This document shows positions 5,940 to 6,266 of a stretch of 6,266 nucleotides of DNA, piece after piece. The stretch is from NCBI GenBank assembly GCA_900555745.1, contig USMH01000060.1, positions 1-6,266 of the forward strand. Reading direction: 5' to 3'. The number at the start of each line of letters is the position of its first letter. Positions within the stretch are counted from its first letter, which is position 1. The notes below the pieces were generated by a model. That model worked only from the letters and a program-made list of their open reading frames with translations, searched no databases and was not told the DNA's origin. The position numbers were made by a program, and so were the translations under genes. This DNA is from an uncultured Collinsella sp. GTDB taxonomy: Bacteria; Actinomycetota; Coriobacteriia; Coriobacteriales; Coriobacteriaceae.

Positions 5940-6266
5940 CTAGGACTCCTGCGGCAGGCGCTTCTTGCCTTTGCGGGCGCGGTTTCTAAAGTTCTCGACG
6001 GCCTCTTCCATGCCCAGAGGTACATAGGTGAGCGCATCGAGGTTTTCGGGCAGGTAGCAGGCAAGGCTTTGCTCCTGCGCGCGGCCCGCCGCGAGCTGTT
6101 CATCGCTGGGCTGCGCTCCAGGTGTGGCGCGAATGCCATAGACGGCGGCACCCATCTCGCGCGTGCGGCGCTCGTACTCGGTCTCGGGATGCTCGGGATG
6201 GTCGCGGCGTACGTCGTCACTTACCCAAAGCGTGTCGTAGCCGGCCGCGGCAAACTGTCCCAGGGC
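5940..6266 (-). CDS. C-terminal part of an unrecognised protein (partial)
   Basis: The minus-strand frame is open from the right edge (6266) to a TAG at 5942-5940 and gives 108 residues. The start is outside the window; the first internal Met (codon at 6155) is not a likely start because the same frame continues upstream with ordinary coding character. The fragment begins ALGQFAAAGYDTLWVSDDVR, which looks like a helix followed by a beta strand. It continues through a charged helical stretch (HPETEYERRTREMGAAVYG), a helix around AGRAQEQSLACY and the segment LDALTYVPLGMEEAVENF, and ends in the basic tail RNRARKGKKRLPQES. I do not recognise the family. GYDTLWVSDD faintly recalls a strand of luciferase-like flavin enzymes, but the rest does not support that. 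It lies on the same strand as the helicase, 310 bases upstream of it, so co-transcription is possible but doubtful. Confidence 0.65.
   Translation of the reverse strand, partial: ALGQFAAAGYDTLWVSDDVRRDHPEHPETEYERRTREMGAAVYGIRATPGAQPSDEQLAAGRAQEQSLACYLPENLDALTYVPLGMEEAVENFRNRARKGKKRLPQES

Noticed and set aside
5756..5989. A 77-codon plus-strand frame running through the inverted repeat and into the right-hand gene
   Set aside because: It starts at GTG inside the left arm without a ribosome site and ends antisense to the partial minus-strand gene. Its CKKVYSL segment is only a translation of the repeat arm.
6180..6266. Luciferase-like flavin monooxygenase identity for the right-hand partial gene
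   Set aside because: Only GYDTLWVSDD recalls that family; the following 80 residues do not look like its C-terminal part, so no function was assigned.

Overview
The window looks like chromosomal DNA of a GC-rich actinobacterium. The best single clue is the large minus-strand helicase, whose C-terminal half reads as the DUF3516 domain found mostly in Actinomycetota. The mix of genes and intergenic repeats would fit a gut Coriobacteriia such as Collinsella, but that is a judgement from style and not the result of a search.

Layout from left to right: (1) the last 49 codons of an unrecognised plus-strand gene (ends 152); (2) a 59-codon plus-strand gene, 171-350, with a strong ribosome site and an acidic head and basic tail; (3) a short gap with a TATACT -10-like box, then a small calcineurin-like metallophosphoesterase of the COG4186 type (417-962); (4) a two-hairpin block, made of a perfect 14-bp stem (981-1020) followed directly by a textbook Rho-independent terminator (1023-1057); (5) a 585-residue DUF2130 protein (1116-2873) with an N-terminal CxxC, about 290 residues of coiled coil and a PD-(D/E)xK-like C-terminal domain; (6) a hairpin between convergent genes (2891-2930); (7) an 893-residue Ski2-like DEAD/DEAH helicase with DUF3516 on the minus strand (2948-5629); (8) a 310-base gap holding a near-perfect 25/26-base inverted repeat that bounds a 123-bp element (5752-5874); (9) the last 108 codons of an unrecognised minus-strand gene that runs off the right edge.

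Genes 1 and 2 are probably co-transcribed (18-base gap). The phosphoesterase and the DUF2130 gene share a strand, but a strong terminator divides them, so they are probably separate transcription units. The helicase converges on the DUF2130 gene. The three full-length proteins all plausibly act on nucleic acid or nucleotides, but nothing in the sequence shows that they form one system. I did not find a clear new multi-gene system. The most unusual structures are the 123-bp palindromic element upstream of the helicase and the double-hairpin block after the phosphoesterase gene.
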